NCBI RefSeq assembly: GCF_900107745.1
Contig: NZ_FNRO01000002.1
Location: 744,001 to 808,000, forward strand
Direction of reading: 5' to 3'
Length of the DNA stretch: 64,000 nt
From: Variovorax sp. YR216
Lineage (GTDB): Bacteria; Pseudomonadota; Gammaproteobacteria; Burkholderiales; Burkholderiaceae_C
Shown here piece by piece: positions 8,263-22,118 of this stretch. Positions within the stretch are counted from its first letter, which is position 1. Every line of letters begins with the position of its first letter. The notes under the pieces are model-generated. The model saw nothing but the letters and a program-made list of their open reading frames with translations, searched no databases and was not told the origin of the DNA. Both the position numbers and the translations under genes were made by a program.

Positions 8263-9141
8263 TCAGGCCGCCATGAGGTGTGCCTCGGGCACGTCTTCGA
8301 TCGTGGTGCGGCGAAGTTCGCGCCGCTCGCTGATGTCGTAGCGCCGTCCGCGGTGGAGCGTGCTGCGGTTGTCCCACATCACGAGGTCGTGCACCTGCCA
8401 TTCGTGGCGGTAGACATGTTCGCGCTGCGTGGCGTGTTCCAGCAGGTCCTGCAGGTACATGCGGCCTTCCGCGATCGGCCAGCCGATGATCTCCCGCGCA
8501 TGCACGCCGACGAAGAGCAGCTTGCGCCCTGAGCCCGGATGCGTCTGCACCAGCGGCCACACCGCGGGCGGGATGGTCTTCTTCTGATCGTCGGTATAGG
8601 CATCGTCGCCCAGCAGGATGCGCGTGTGCAGCGCGAAATGTTCTGCGCTGAGGCCTTCGACCTCGGCCCGGGTGCGCTCGGGCAGGGTGTCGTACGCCGC
8701 GCGCAGGTCGGCGAATTCCGTGGTGCCGCCCCAACTCGGAAGAACGAGCGCATGCAGCATCGAATAGGCGGCGCGTGGGTTCTGGAACGAACTGTCGCTG
8801 TGCCAGAGCTGATTGGCGAAGTTCGAGAGGTTCTTGGGCGAATCGCGTCGCGCGACATTGCCTTGCGCGTCGACATTGGAGATGTCGATCAGGCGCTCGT
8901 CGTCGAGTCGTTCCTGCCGCTTGAACACCTTCTTGAGGCCGAGATCCAGCGGGCCGAAGGACTTGGCGAAGTCGATCTGCTGCTGGCCGGTGAGCGCCTG
9001 GCCGCGCCAGACGAGCACGGCGTATTCGTTCATGGCTGCGTTGATCTGCCGCACCTCCGTGTCGGAAAGTGGGCGCGTGATGTCGATGCCGCTGGCCTCG
9101 GCGACGAAGACTGGATGGAGGGGTTTGAGCAGGAGGGACAT
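8263..9141 (-). CDS. tfdA: TfdA-like Fe(II)/2-oxoglutarate-dependent dioxygenase
   Basis: 292 residues. The iron triad is visible as His114-x-Asp116 (ANQLWHSDSSFQ) and His263 (STLHRGRRYD), with the 2-oxoglutarate-binding Arg274 (SERRELRRTT). Sequence blocks such as FANQLWHSDSSFQ, GSGRKLLFVG, EHATQREHVYRH and VMWDNRSTLHRGRRYDIS are very close to the plasmid-borne 2,4-D dioxygenase TfdA as I remember it, much closer than to TauD. It would cleave an ether or related bond of a carboxylated aromatic or aliphatic substrate; the actual substrate is not known. The start at 9141 is preceded by a GGAG-like site. It lies 31 bases after a Bug-family binding protein, both divergent from an IclR regulator. 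Confidence 0.83.
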   Translation of the reverse strand: MSLLLKPLHPVFVAEASGIDITRPLSDTEVRQINAAMNEYAVLVWRGQALTGQQQIDFAKSFGPLDLGLKKVFKRQERLDDERLIDISNVDAQGNVARRDSPKNLSNFANQLWHSDSSFQNPRAAYSMLHALVLPSWGGTTEFADLRAAYDTLPERTRAEVEGLSAEHFALHTRILLGDDAYTDDQKKTIPPAVWPLVQTHPGSGRKLLFVGVHAREIIGWPIAEGRMYLQDLLEHATQREHVYRHEWQVHDLVMWDNRSTLHRGRRYDISERRELRRTTIEDVPEAHLMAA

Positions 9142-9172
9142 GGTTTGCGGAGGATTGGATCGTTGAGAGCGC

Positions 9173-10162
9173 TCACTCGGACTGGATGCCGGCTTCATTG
9201 ATGACGCGCGCCCAACGGGTCATTTCGGATTGCACGAAGGCGTCGAACTGCTGGGGCGTGGAAGCGACGACCTCCATGCCCTGTTCCTCGATGCGCTTTC
9301 GCATCTCGGGGTTGCGCAACACTTTTTCGGTGTCCTGCTGGATCTTCTGGACGATGGTGCGCGGCGTTCCGTGGGGCGCGACGAAGCCCAGCAGTGCGTT
9401 GACGTTGAAGCCGGGGATCGTCTCCGCGACCGTCGGATAGTTGAACCCTTCGACGCGCTTCGGGCCCATCGTCGCGATCATCTTCATGCGCCCGGCCTTC
9501 ACGAACGGGAGGACGGACAGGAACGGGTCGACCACGATGTCGATGCGCCCGCCCATGAGTTCCGTGTGCGCGGGAGCGCTTCCCTTGAAGGGCGAGTGGA
9601 GCATGTCGAAGCCCGCTTCGCGCTTGAGCAATTCGGCGCCGAGGTGGGTCGTGCTCCCGGCCCCCGGGGTGCCGTAGGTCAGCTTGCCGGGGTTCTTTTT
9701 GGCGTAGGCGATGAGCTCCGCCAGCGTGTTGAAGGGCGCATCCGGGCGGGCGACGATGGCCAGTTGCAGGTTTGCGATCTGCGTGATGCCCTGGAGGTCC
9801 TTGACGGTGTCGTAGGGCAGCGTCTTGCGCAGGGACGGATTCACGGCAAAGGAGGAGTTCACCATCCCGATGGTCAGGCCGTCCGGCGGTGCCTTGGCGA
9901 CGAAGTCGACGCCGATCGCGGTGCCTGCGCCGGGCTTGTAGTCGACGAGCACCGGCTGGCCCCACATCTCCTGCAATTTCTGGGCGATCAGTCGGCCGAC
10001 GGTGTCGGTCGGTCCGCCAGGCGCGAAGGGAATGATGATCTTCACGGGCCCCTTCGGAAAATCCTGGGCGGCGGCGTTGAATCCGATGCCCAGGCCTGCG
10101 GCCATCAGGGTGCCCGTCAGGAGGAACCCGCGACGGGATGTGGGAGTTGCTTGTCTCGTCAT
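9173..10162 (-). CDS. Bug-family (TctC-type) tripartite tricarboxylate transporter solute-binding protein
   Basis: 329 residues. The N-terminus holds a twin-arginine motif (TSRRGFLLTG) followed by a hydrophobic stretch, suggesting Tat export. The mature start FPKGPVKIIIPFAPGGPTDT and the later blocks LTYGTPGAGSTTHLGAELL and VDPFLSVLPFVKAGRMK are classic Bug-family ligand-binding segments. These periplasmic proteins bind small carboxylates. No TctA/TctB membrane genes are adjacent, as is common for Bug orphans in Burkholderiales. Together with the downstream dioxygenase it forms a likely two-gene operon under the divergent IclR protein. Confidence 0.88.
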   Translation of the reverse strand: MTRQATPTSRRGFLLTGTLMAAGLGIGFNAAAQDFPKGPVKIIIPFAPGGPTDTVGRLIAQKLQEMWGQPVLVDYKPGAGTAIGVDFVAKAPPDGLTIGMVNSSFAVNPSLRKTLPYDTVKDLQGITQIANLQLAIVARPDAPFNTLAELIAYAKKNPGKLTYGTPGAGSTTHLGAELLKREAGFDMLHSPFKGSAPAHTELMGGRIDIVVDPFLSVLPFVKAGRMKMIATMGPKRVEGFNYPTVAETIPGFNVNALLGFVAPHGTPRTIVQKIQQDTEKVLRNPEMRKRIEEQGMEVVASTPQQFDAFVQSEMTRWARVINEAGIQSE

Positions 10163-10173
10163 GATGATTTTAT

Positions 10174-10253
10174 GGAACAGTGTTTTGAAATAATAGCGAA
10201 CACTTGACCTGCGTCAACGACTTTTTGAGAAAATATGAAACATCGTTTTGAAA
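10174..10253. promoter_or_regulatory. Paired 17-bp direct repeats, candidate IclR operators
   Basis: Two copies of a 17-mer lie in the divergent region: GGAACAGTGTTTTGAAA at 10174-10190 and GAAACATCGTTTTGAAA at 10237-10253 (14 of 17 identical). Each contains a short inverted repeat (AACA-G-TGTT; AAAC-N3-GTTT). One copy lies next to the Bug gene start and the other touches the IclR gene start, the arrangement expected for a regulator controlling both directions. The true iclR start may be an ATG slightly inside (10267 or 10273). Confidence 0.5.
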
Positions 10254-10254
10254 G

Positions 10255-11070
10255 ATGGGTGTGCCAATGCCAATGACCGATCCTGTGGGCGGTTCCGCGA
10301 AGGACGAAGTGACCGCATTGGCGCGGGGGCTGGCCCTGCTCAAGGTCGTCGGCGACGCGGCCGGTCCGCTCAGCAACCGTGACCTGGCCGATGCAACGGG
10401 CATCCCCAAGGCCACTGTTTCGCGGCTCGCCGCAACGCTGGTGGCCAATGGCTATCTGAGGCAGTCGGCCGATACCGAGCGCTTCACTCTCGGCCCGGCG
10501 CTGCTCGACATGAGCACCCGGTACCTGCGGCACTTCGATCTGCGTTCACTGGCGCGGCCGCACCTCACCGCCTTGGCCGAGTTCGCGGGTGCCAGCGTTC
10601 ACGTGGGGGTGCGCGATGAACTCGACATGCTCATCATCGATTCGATCCGGCCGCGCACGGCACTCATCACCTCGCGCATCGAAGTCGGTTCGCGCATGAC
10701 GATCGCGACTTCGGCAGCGGGGCGCGCGTATCTCGCGGCGCTGCCTCCAGCAGAGCGAGACGACCTGCTCGGCCAGATCAGGCTTGCGAGCGGCGAAAAC
10801 TGGGCCGAACTGGAGCCGCGGATCATGGCCGGCATCGAAGAGCACGCGCGGCTGGGGTACTGCGCTTCGTTCGGGGAATGGCACCCGCACATTCATGCGC
10901 TGGGCTTCGCGCTTCGCGGGCCGCGCGGCGAACGCTACGCGGTGAGCTGCGGGGGGCCGGCCTATCTGCTGCCCAGGGAGGCGATGGTCGGACGCATCGC
11001 GCCGCGCCTGCTCGAAACCGTGCAGCAGATCAACGCCGAGATGGGGATCGCCGCCCCCGAGGCCGGCTGA
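10255..11070 (+). CDS. IclR-family transcriptional regulator
   Basis: 271 residues. An N-terminal winged helix-turn-helix (about residues 17-80: ALARGLALLKVV, LSNRDLADATGIPKATVSRL, RFTLGPALLDMS) is followed by a GAF-like ligand-binding domain with the family block SRMTIATSAAGRAYLAALPP. It is divergent from the Bug/TfdA-like operon and is its likely local regulator. Several in-frame ATG codons occur at the start (10255, 10267, 10273), and I see no decisive ribosome binding site. It ends 6 bases from the convergent GntR gene. Confidence 0.9.
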   Translation: MGVPMPMTDPVGGSAKDEVTALARGLALLKVVGDAAGPLSNRDLADATGIPKATVSRLAATLVANGYLRQSADTERFTLGPALLDMSTRYLRHFDLRSLARPHLTALAEFAGASVHVGVRDELDMLIIDSIRPRTALITSRIEVGSRMTIATSAAGRAYLAALPPAERDDLLGQIRLASGENWAELEPRIMAGIEEHARLGYCASFGEWHPHIHALGFALRGPRGERYAVSCGGPAYLLPREAMVGRIAPRLLETVQQINAEMGIAAPEAG

Positions 11071-11076
11071 TCGCGG

Positions 11077-11724
11077 TCAGCCCGCGGCTTCGAGGCCGTT
11101 GCGGAAGTGCTGCTGCATGCGGGCCATCGCGCTCGCCGAATCGCGTTCCTTGATGGCGGCCATGACCGCGCGGTGCTCCTTCAGCGACTCGCTGATGCGC
11201 CCCGACTTGAGCAGGGAGTTGTGGCGATTGAGCTTCATCACCTTGCGCAGGTCGGCCACCACCTGGTCGCGCCAGCGGTTGTTGGCGATCGCGAGCAGGC
11301 GCATGTGGAAGCGCTCGTTGATCGCGAAGAAGTTCTCGCGGTCCACATGGCCCGGCCGTGCCGCGGTTTCGAGCTCGGCATGGAGCGCCTCGAGTTCGTT
11401 CAGTTCGGCCTCGGTGGCGCGCTCGGCGACCACGCCGGCGGCGTCGCTCTCCAGCAGGCTCAGCAGGTGATAGACGTCGGCCAGGTCCTTGTCCGAGACC
11501 TCGGTGACATAGGCGCCGCGGCGGACCTTCATCGTTACCAGGCCTTCGGCCGCCAGGACCTTCAGTGCCTCGCGCAAGGGCGTGCGGCTGATGCCGTATT
11601 CCTCGGCCAGCTTGAGTTCGTCGATCCAGCTTCCCGGTTCGAGCTCTCGTTTGAAGATGCGCTGGCGAAGGAGCTCGGCGACTTCTTCGTAGAGCGCACG
11701 AGGGGTGAGGGTGGCGGCTGACAT
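11077..11724 (-). CDS. GntR-family transcriptional regulator, FadR/FCD type
   Basis: 215 residues. Winged HTH at about residues 8-75 (LYEEVAELLRQRIFKRELEPG, LAEEYGISRTPLREALKVLA), then an all-helical FCD effector domain with metal/ligand-type residues (FFAINERFHMRLLAIANN, LKEHRAVMAAI). The gene is divergent from scpA, the first gene of the methylmalonyl-CoA cluster, and a 17-bp inverted repeat lies 12 bases before its start codon. Most likely it represses or senses acyl-CoA or organic-acid status for that cluster; this is inferred from position. Confidence 0.9.
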   Translation of the reverse strand: MSAATLTPRALYEEVAELLRQRIFKRELEPGSWIDELKLAEEYGISRTPLREALKVLAAEGLVTMKVRRGAYVTEVSDKDLADVYHLLSLLESDAAGVVAERATEAELNELEALHAELETAARPGHVDRENFFAINERFHMRLLAIANNRWRDQVVADLRKVMKLNRHNSLLKSGRISESLKEHRAVMAAIKERDSASAMARMQQHFRNGLEAAG

Positions 11725-11736
11725 GGTTAGGACTGT

Positions 11737-11753
11737 AACCCAAATTTTGGGTT
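11737..11753. promoter_or_regulatory. 17-bp inverted repeat, candidate GntR operator for the scpA cluster
   Basis: AACCCAAATTTTGGGTT is a perfect inverted repeat with one central base. It lies between the divergent GntR gene (start 11724) and scpA (start 11854). It directly abuts a possible scpA -35 (TTGAAT, 11753-11758), with TAGACT at 11777-11782 as a -10 at 18-base spacing. Such placement would let the GntR protein control its own gene and the methylmalonyl-CoA operon. Confidence 0.55.
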
Positions 11754-11853
11754 TGAATTAATAATTACGGATCGGTTAGACTCGGGTTATTCCGAGCAGC
11801 GCCACTGTGCGCGACCTCCCCCAGACCCGACCGACCACCAGAAAAACGGCGCC

Positions 11854-14013
<2,160 letters not shown>

Positions 14014-14014
14014 C

Positions 14015-15070
14015 ATGTCGCTTCGAACACCGGTCACGGCCGAAGCGCTGGTGACGTCGGAAGGGCCTGCGCAGCGGCGCGCGATCGCCAAGACGATCAC
14101 GTTGCTCGAAAGCACCCGTGCCGACCACCGCGCTCAGGCCGACGAACTGCTCACCGCCTTGCTGCCGCACACGGGCCAGTCGTTCAGGCTCGGCATCTCG
14201 GGCGTGCCGGGCGTCGGCAAGTCGACCTTCATCGAGGCCCTCGGGCTGTACCTGATCGGGCGCGGGCATCGTGTGGCGGTGCTGACGATCGATCCTTCGT
14301 CGACGGTCTCCGGCGGCTCCATCCTCGGCGACAAGACGCGCATGGAAAAGCTCTCGGTCGACGAGCGCGCCTACATCCGGCCCAGCCCTTCGTCGGGCAC
14401 GCTCGGCGGCGTGGCCGAGAAGACGCGCGAGGCGATGCTGGTGTGCGAGGCCGCCGGCTACGACATCGTGATCGTCGAGACGGTCGGCGTCGGCCAGAGC
14501 GAAACCGCGGTCTCGGGCATGACGGATATGTTCGTGCTGCTGCAACTGCCGAATGCCGGCGACGATCTCCAGGCGATCAAGAAGGGCGTGATGGAGCTCG
14601 CCGATCTGGTCGTCATCAACAAGGCCGATCTCGACAAGGATGCCGCGACGCGCGCGCAGGCGCAGATCACTTCGGCGCTGCGGCTCTTCGGCCATCACGG
14701 CAATCCGGCGCATGCGCAGGTGGTCCATGGGTCGCATGGCGGGCATGGCACCACCACGCCGGAAGCCCAGTGGCAGCCCAAGGTCATCCAACTCAGCGCG
14801 CTGGTCGGTACCGGTGTCGATGCCTTCTGGGACGCCGTCCTCGAATTCAAGTCCCTGCAGACCGCCAACGGCCGACTCGCGGCGCGGCGCGAGAAGCAGT
14901 CGCTCGCCTGGATGTGGGAGCGCATCGACGCCGGCCTCAAGCAGGCGTTCCGCCAGCATCCGGCCGTGCGCGAGCTGCTGCCGCAAGCCATCGCGCAGGT
15001 CGCGGCGGGCACGCTTCCCGCGTCGACCGCCGCGCGCAATCTTCTGGCGTCGCAGGCTGGACAGGCGTAG
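14015..15070 (+). CDS. meaB: Methylmalonyl-CoA mutase-associated GTPase MeaB (ArgK family)
   Basis: 351 residues starting one base after the scpA stop. The P-loop GVPGVGKS is at residues 63-70. Further G3E-family motifs are present: switch region [30 protein letters not shown], and the guanine-specificity NKAD. MeaB gates cofactor loading and protects the mutase from inactivation. The C-terminal arm [20 protein letters not shown] is the dimerisation segment of the family. Tight coupling to scpA fits this chaperone role. Confidence 0.94.
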   Translation: MSLRTPVTAEALVTSEGPAQRRAIAKTITLLESTRADHRAQADELLTALLPHTGQSFRLGISGVPGVGKSTFIEALGLYLIGRGHRVAVLTIDPSSTVSGGSILGDKTRMEKLSVDERAYIRPSPSSGTLGGVAEKTREAMLVCEAAGYDIVIVETVGVGQSETAVSGMTDMFVLLQLPNAGDDLQAIKKGVMELADLVVINKADLDKDAATRAQAQITSALRLFGHHGNPAHAQVVHGSHGGHGTTTPEAQWQPKVIQLSALVGTGVDAFWDAVLEFKSLQTANGRLAARREKQSLAWMWERIDAGLKQAFRQHPAVRELLPQAIAQVAAGTLPASTAARNLLASQAGQA

Positions 15071-15137
15071 CCTGCCGCCCATGCCCAATGCCAAGAACCC
15101 GATACCCGACAAGATCAACTCCGACCCCCATCAAGCC

Positions 15138-16670
<1,533 letters not shown>

Positions 16671-16690
16671 GCGTGCGAGAGAGAAAGAAC

Positions 16691-18738
<2,048 letters not shown>

Positions 18739-18739
<1 letters not shown>

Positions 18740-19215
18740 TGGATCGGCCGTTCAAGGTGCTGGGCGTCCAGCAGATTGCGATCGGCGGGCCAGACAAGCT
18801 GCGCTTGCGCAAGCTATGGGTCGAGATGCTGGGGCTCGAAGTCACCGGCACGTTCAAGAGTGAACGCGAGAATGTCGATGAGGACATCTGCGCGATGGGC
18901 AAAGGCCCCTTCAAGGTCGAGGTCGACCTGATGCAGCCGCTGGATCCCGAGAAGAAGCCCGCTGTTCACACGACGCCGCTGAATCACGTGGGCTTGTGGA
19001 TCGACGATCTGCCTCGTGCGGTCGAATGGCTCACGGCGCAAGGCGTTCGCTTTGCGCCGGGAGGCATCCGCAAGGGAGCGGCAGGCTTCGACATCTGCTT
19101 CCTCCATCCCAAGAGCAACGAGGAATTTCCCGTTGCCGGCGAGGGTGTCCTGGTCGAACTGGTTCAGGCGCCACCGGAAGTGGTCAAGGCTTTCGCGGCG
19201 CTGGCCGCGGCGTGA
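18739..19215 (+). CDS. VOC-family protein, probable methylmalonyl-CoA epimerase
   Basis: 158 residues, made of two beta-alpha-beta-beta-beta VOC modules. The ATG overlaps the pccA stop. Position in the propionyl-CoA cluster points to epimerisation of (S)- to (R)-methylmalonyl-CoA, the one missing step between PccAB and ScpA. Metal-site residues that I can place by eye are His83 ([10 protein letters not shown]) and Glu140 (VLVELVQAP). The first ligand, normally His in LDHVAIAV, is Gln12 here (GVQQIAIGG). The protein is also longer than typical epimerases, so another VOC activity is possible. Confidence 0.7.
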
Positions 19216-19228
19216 GGATGCGCGCAGG

Positions 19229-19864
19229 TCAGGCGCCCGGGCGGCGCCAGACCGCCAACGTGGCTGCCAGCAGCCACATCCCGCCCGCACAACCGCGATT
19301 GAGCATGCGCAGGCTGCGCTGCGACAGCCACCGCACCGCCTGCGTGCCGGCCGTCGCGTAGCCGAGCATGACGCAGGTGTCGATGCCGACGAAGACGGCG
19401 CCGAGGATCAGGTACTGCATGCCCTGTGGCCGCCCCGTATCGACGAATTGCGGCAGGAAGGCCGCGAAGAAAAGCAGCGATTTCGGGTTGGACAGCGCCA
19501 CGGCCAGGCTGCGCAGCAGGGCCAGCCGACCGCGCAGCGGTTGAGCCGCGGCTGCGGTCAGTTCGGAGGCAACATCCGGCGGCTGGGCGCGCCAGAGCTT
19601 GACGCCAAGCCACACCAGATAGGCGACGCCGAAGATTCGGATCGCGTTGAAGAGGTATTCGGAAGCGGCGAGCAAGGAGCCCAGGCCGAGCGCCACCGTG
19701 CCGATGACGATCGAACTGCCAAGCGAAGCGCCTGCGATGCCCCAGGCGGCAGCCCGCATGCCACCTGCGATCCCGTTCGACATCGCCAGCAGCATGGTCG
19801 GACCCGGCGTGACGGCGAGTGCGAACGAGGCAACGATGAAGAGGAGCAGGGCGTCGAGGCTCAT
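19229..19864 (-). CDS. LysE/RhtB-family amino-acid exporter
   Basis: 211 residues with about six hydrophobic segments. It starts with the family block LLLFIVASFALAVTPGPTMLL and has NPKSLLFFAAFLPQFV in the middle, both diagnostic of LysE/RhtB transporters. It would export an amino acid or homoserine-lactone-like solute across the inner membrane. The ATG overlaps the stop of the rnfB-like gene (ATGA), so it is the third gene of a phaZ-rnfB-lysE transcription unit. The substrate is not predictable. Confidence 0.87.
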   Translation of the reverse strand: MSLDALLLFIVASFALAVTPGPTMLLAMSNGIAGGMRAAAWGIAGASLGSSIVIGTVALGLGSLLAASEYLFNAIRIFGVAYLVWLGVKLWRAQPPDVASELTAAAAQPLRGRLALLRSLAVALSNPKSLLFFAAFLPQFVDTGRPQGMQYLILGAVFVGIDTCVMLGYATAGTQAVRWLSQRSLRMLNRGCAGGMWLLAATLAVWRRPGA

Positions 19865-20475
19865 GGCTTGCTGGTTTCGGTCTGCGACTTGCCGGCACGT
19901 GCGCGAGCCAGCACCGCTTCGATGATCGCGCGTTTGCGGTCTACCGGGGCGGCCGGTGCCCTTTCGGTGGCGGGTTCCGGCTTTTCGCGTCGACGCTGGC
20001 GAGCCTCGTAGCGCTGGCGTGCATGGTCGGCCTGCCGCTGCGACCACGCGTGCCAGCCGGTCTGTCCGGGTGTCGCTGTTTCGAGAGAGATGCAGTCGAC
20101 GGGGCAGACCGGAATGCAGAGCTCGCAACCCGTACAGTGCGGCTCGATCACCGTGTGCATGCGCTTGTTGATGCCGACGATCGCATCGGTCGGGCACGCG
20201 TCCAGGCAGAGCGTGCATCCGATGCACCAGGCTTCGTCGATGACGGCCAGCATGCGCGGCCCTTCGATGCCGAAGTGTGGGTTGACCGGGCCAGCAGGCC
20301 GGCCGGTCAATTGCGACAGGCGAATGACGCCTTCCGCGCCGCCGGGGGGGCATTGATCGATGCCGGCGTCGCCGGCTTCAATGGCCTTCGCATATCCCGC
20401 GCAGTCCGGGTAGCCGCAACGCGTGCATTGCGTTTGCGGCAGCGCCTCGAGGACGCGCGCGGCCAGCGGGATCAC
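19861..20475 (-). CDS. rnfB: RnfB-like ferredoxin, orphan (no other Rnf genes nearby)
   Basis: 204 residues from a GTG at 20475, four bases after the phaZ stop. An N-terminal 4Fe-4S domain (QTQCTRCGYPDCAGYAKAIE ... CPPGG) is followed by two [4Fe-4S] ferredoxin motifs, CIGCTLCLDACP and CTGCELCIPVCP, as in RnfB/RsxB. Unlike membrane-bound RnfB there is no long N-terminal membrane anchor. The C-terminus is a charged Arg/Ala-rich tail. Orphan RnfB proteins of this type are common in Burkholderiales; the electron donor and acceptor are not known. Adjacent genes give no redox partner. Confidence 0.83.
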   Translation of the reverse strand: MIPLAARVLEALPQTQCTRCGYPDCAGYAKAIEAGDAGIDQCPPGGAEGVIRLSQLTGRPAGPVNPHFGIEGPRMLAVIDEAWCIGCTLCLDACPTDAIVGINKRMHTVIEPHCTGCELCIPVCPVDCISLETATPGQTGWHAWSQRQADHARQRYEARQRRREKPEPATERAPAAPVDRKRAIIEAVLARARAGKSQTETSKP

Positions 20476-20479
20476 GGCA

Positions 20480-21883
20480 TCAAGGCGACTTGCGCGCGGA
20501 TGTGCGGGCCCGGGGCGCGCTGGTCTTGCGTGCGGCGGCCGAGGTTGCGCGCTTCTTCGCTCTCGACGGGGCCGGAACCGCGTCCTCCTGGGCCAGCACC
20601 GCCTGCGGCGCGCGCGTTTGGGGCTGATCGTGCTCGAGGATGAAGGCCTTGACCTCCGGATAGACCTTCTCGCGCCAGCGCCGTCCGCTGAAGATGCCGT
20701 AATGGCCGGCGCCCTTGATTTCAAGATGGCGCTGTTCGTCGGAAACGATGCCGGTGCACAGCTCATGGGCGGCACGCGTCTGGCCGGCCCCCGAGATGTC
20801 GTCGAGCTCGCCTTCGATGGTGAGCAGTCCGGTGGAGCGGATGTCCTGCGGACGAACCAGTTCCTGCGCGCCTTCCGGACTCTTCACATCCCAGGTGCCG
20901 TTGACCAGATCGAACTCCTGGAACACGGTGCGGATGGTTTCCAGGTAGTAGTCCGCATCCATGTCGAGCACCGCGTTGTACTCGTCGTAGAAGGTTCGAT
21001 GCGCTTCGGCGCTCGCATCGTCGCCCTTGATCAGGTTCTTGAAATAGTCGTAGTGGCTGCTGGCGTGGCGGTCCGGGTTCATTGCCACGAAGCCGGTGTG
21101 CTGCAGGAAGCCCGGGTACACGCGTCGGCCCACGCCCGGAAAGCCGTCAGGCACGCGGTAGATCACGTTGTTCTCGAACCATTCGAAGCTCTTGTTCATC
21201 GCCAGGTTGTTGACCGCGGTCGGCGATTTGCGGGCGTCGATGGGGCCGCCCATCATGGTCATCGAGAGCGGGGTCTTCTCGCCGCGGCTCGCCATCAGCG
21301 ACACCGCCGCCAGAACCGGCACAGTGGGCTGGCACACGCTGATGACGTGGCAGTTGCCGTACTCGCCCTGCAGGTAGCGGATGAATTCCTGGACGTAGTT
21401 GACGTAGTCGTCGAGATGAAATTCGCCCTTGGAAAGCGGCACCAGCCGGGCATTGACCCAGTCGGTGATGTACACCTTGTGGTCCTGCAGCATGGTGCGG
21501 ACCGTGTCGCGCAGCAGCGTCGCATAGTGACCCGACAGCGGGGCGACGATCAGGACGACCGGCTGACTCTTCAGTGTCTGAAGTATTTTGGGTTCATCGG
21601 TGAAACGCTTGAAGCGACGGAGCTGGCAGAACGGCTTGTCGACTTCGATGCTTTCGTGGATGACGACGTCGCGCCCGCCGACGTTGACGGTCTTGATGCC
21701 GAATTCCGGCTTTTCATAGTCCTTCCCGAGACGGTAGAGAAGGTCGTAGCCGGCGGCCATGCGCTGCGCGATGGGCGTCTGGCCGAACACGGCGCCCTGG
21801 CCATAGAGTTTGGAAGCTGCCTGTGCGAAGTCCGCAAAGGGCTCCATCAGGGAGCGTTGCGCTTCATAAAGTTGGTAGAGCAT
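20480..21883 (-). CDS. phaZ: Intracellular polyhydroxyalkanoate (PHB) depolymerase
   Basis: 467 residues from the ATG at 21883, where the family-typical MLYQLYEAQR begins. It has no signal peptide, as expected for a granule-associated enzyme. The alpha/beta-hydrolase nucleophile is Cys184 in ISVCQPTVPVLAA (Cys183 in the Ralstonia PhaZa1 type); the probable Asp is in GELDDISG (361/362) and the His is in GAGHYGIFSG (394). A basic Ala/Lys/Arg-rich C-terminal tail (about residues 430-467) may bind DNA or the granule surface. It mobilises stored PHB. A PhaR-type box overlaps its probable -10 element. Confidence 0.93.
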   Translation of the reverse strand: MLYQLYEAQRSLMEPFADFAQAASKLYGQGAVFGQTPIAQRMAAGYDLLYRLGKDYEKPEFGIKTVNVGGRDVVIHESIEVDKPFCQLRRFKRFTDEPKILQTLKSQPVVLIVAPLSGHYATLLRDTVRTMLQDHKVYITDWVNARLVPLSKGEFHLDDYVNYVQEFIRYLQGEYGNCHVISVCQPTVPVLAAVSLMASRGEKTPLSMTMMGGPIDARKSPTAVNNLAMNKSFEWFENNVIYRVPDGFPGVGRRVYPGFLQHTGFVAMNPDRHASSHYDYFKNLIKGDDASAEAHRTFYDEYNAVLDMDADYYLETIRTVFQEFDLVNGTWDVKSPEGAQELVRPQDIRSTGLLTIEGELDDISGAGQTRAAHELCTGIVSDEQRHLEIKGAGHYGIFSGRRWREKVYPEVKAFILEHDQPQTRAPQAVLAQEDAVPAPSRAKKRATSAAARKTSAPRARTSARKSP

Positions 21884-21900
21884 CGGAGGGCCCAATTAGT

Positions 21901-21915
21901 TATTGCGATGCAATA
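21901..21915. promoter_or_regulatory. PhaR-type box overlapping the phaZ -10
   Basis: TATTGCGATGCAATA is a perfect inverted repeat around GAT and contains the TGC-N3-GCA pattern reported for PhaR, the PHA-responsive repressor. It starts 17 bases before the phaZ ATG. On the minus strand it overlaps TATATT (21912-21917), a likely -10 hexamer. Repressor binding here would block phaZ transcription until PHB titrates PhaR. No phaR gene is in the window. Confidence 0.55.
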
Positions 21916-22118
21916 TATCAGCAGCTCTGCGCTCGAAATAGAGTGTGCGCCCCACTTGGAAGCCACACATGTGACATTGAGCCGATGCGAGCGTTTGCAA
22001 CGCGGGTGCGAATGCTCCAGATGCTGTCAGCCGCGGCCCTCGGACGGCGTGGTTCGCCGCCTGGGGCCGGGAACTGGATGAAGCGGCACCGCTGGTCGTC
22101 CCGCGGCGCCGCTCGAGT

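Noticed and set aside
11725-11853. Possible cobalamin riboswitch before the B12-dependent mutase
   Set aside because: The region is only 129 bases and shows none of the B12-box-like elements; an inverted repeat for GntR explains it better.
15081-15137. Upstream ATG as the pccB start
   Set aside because: The 15138 start gives exactly the usual family length and N-terminus; the extra 19 residues look non-conserved, though I cannot exclude them.
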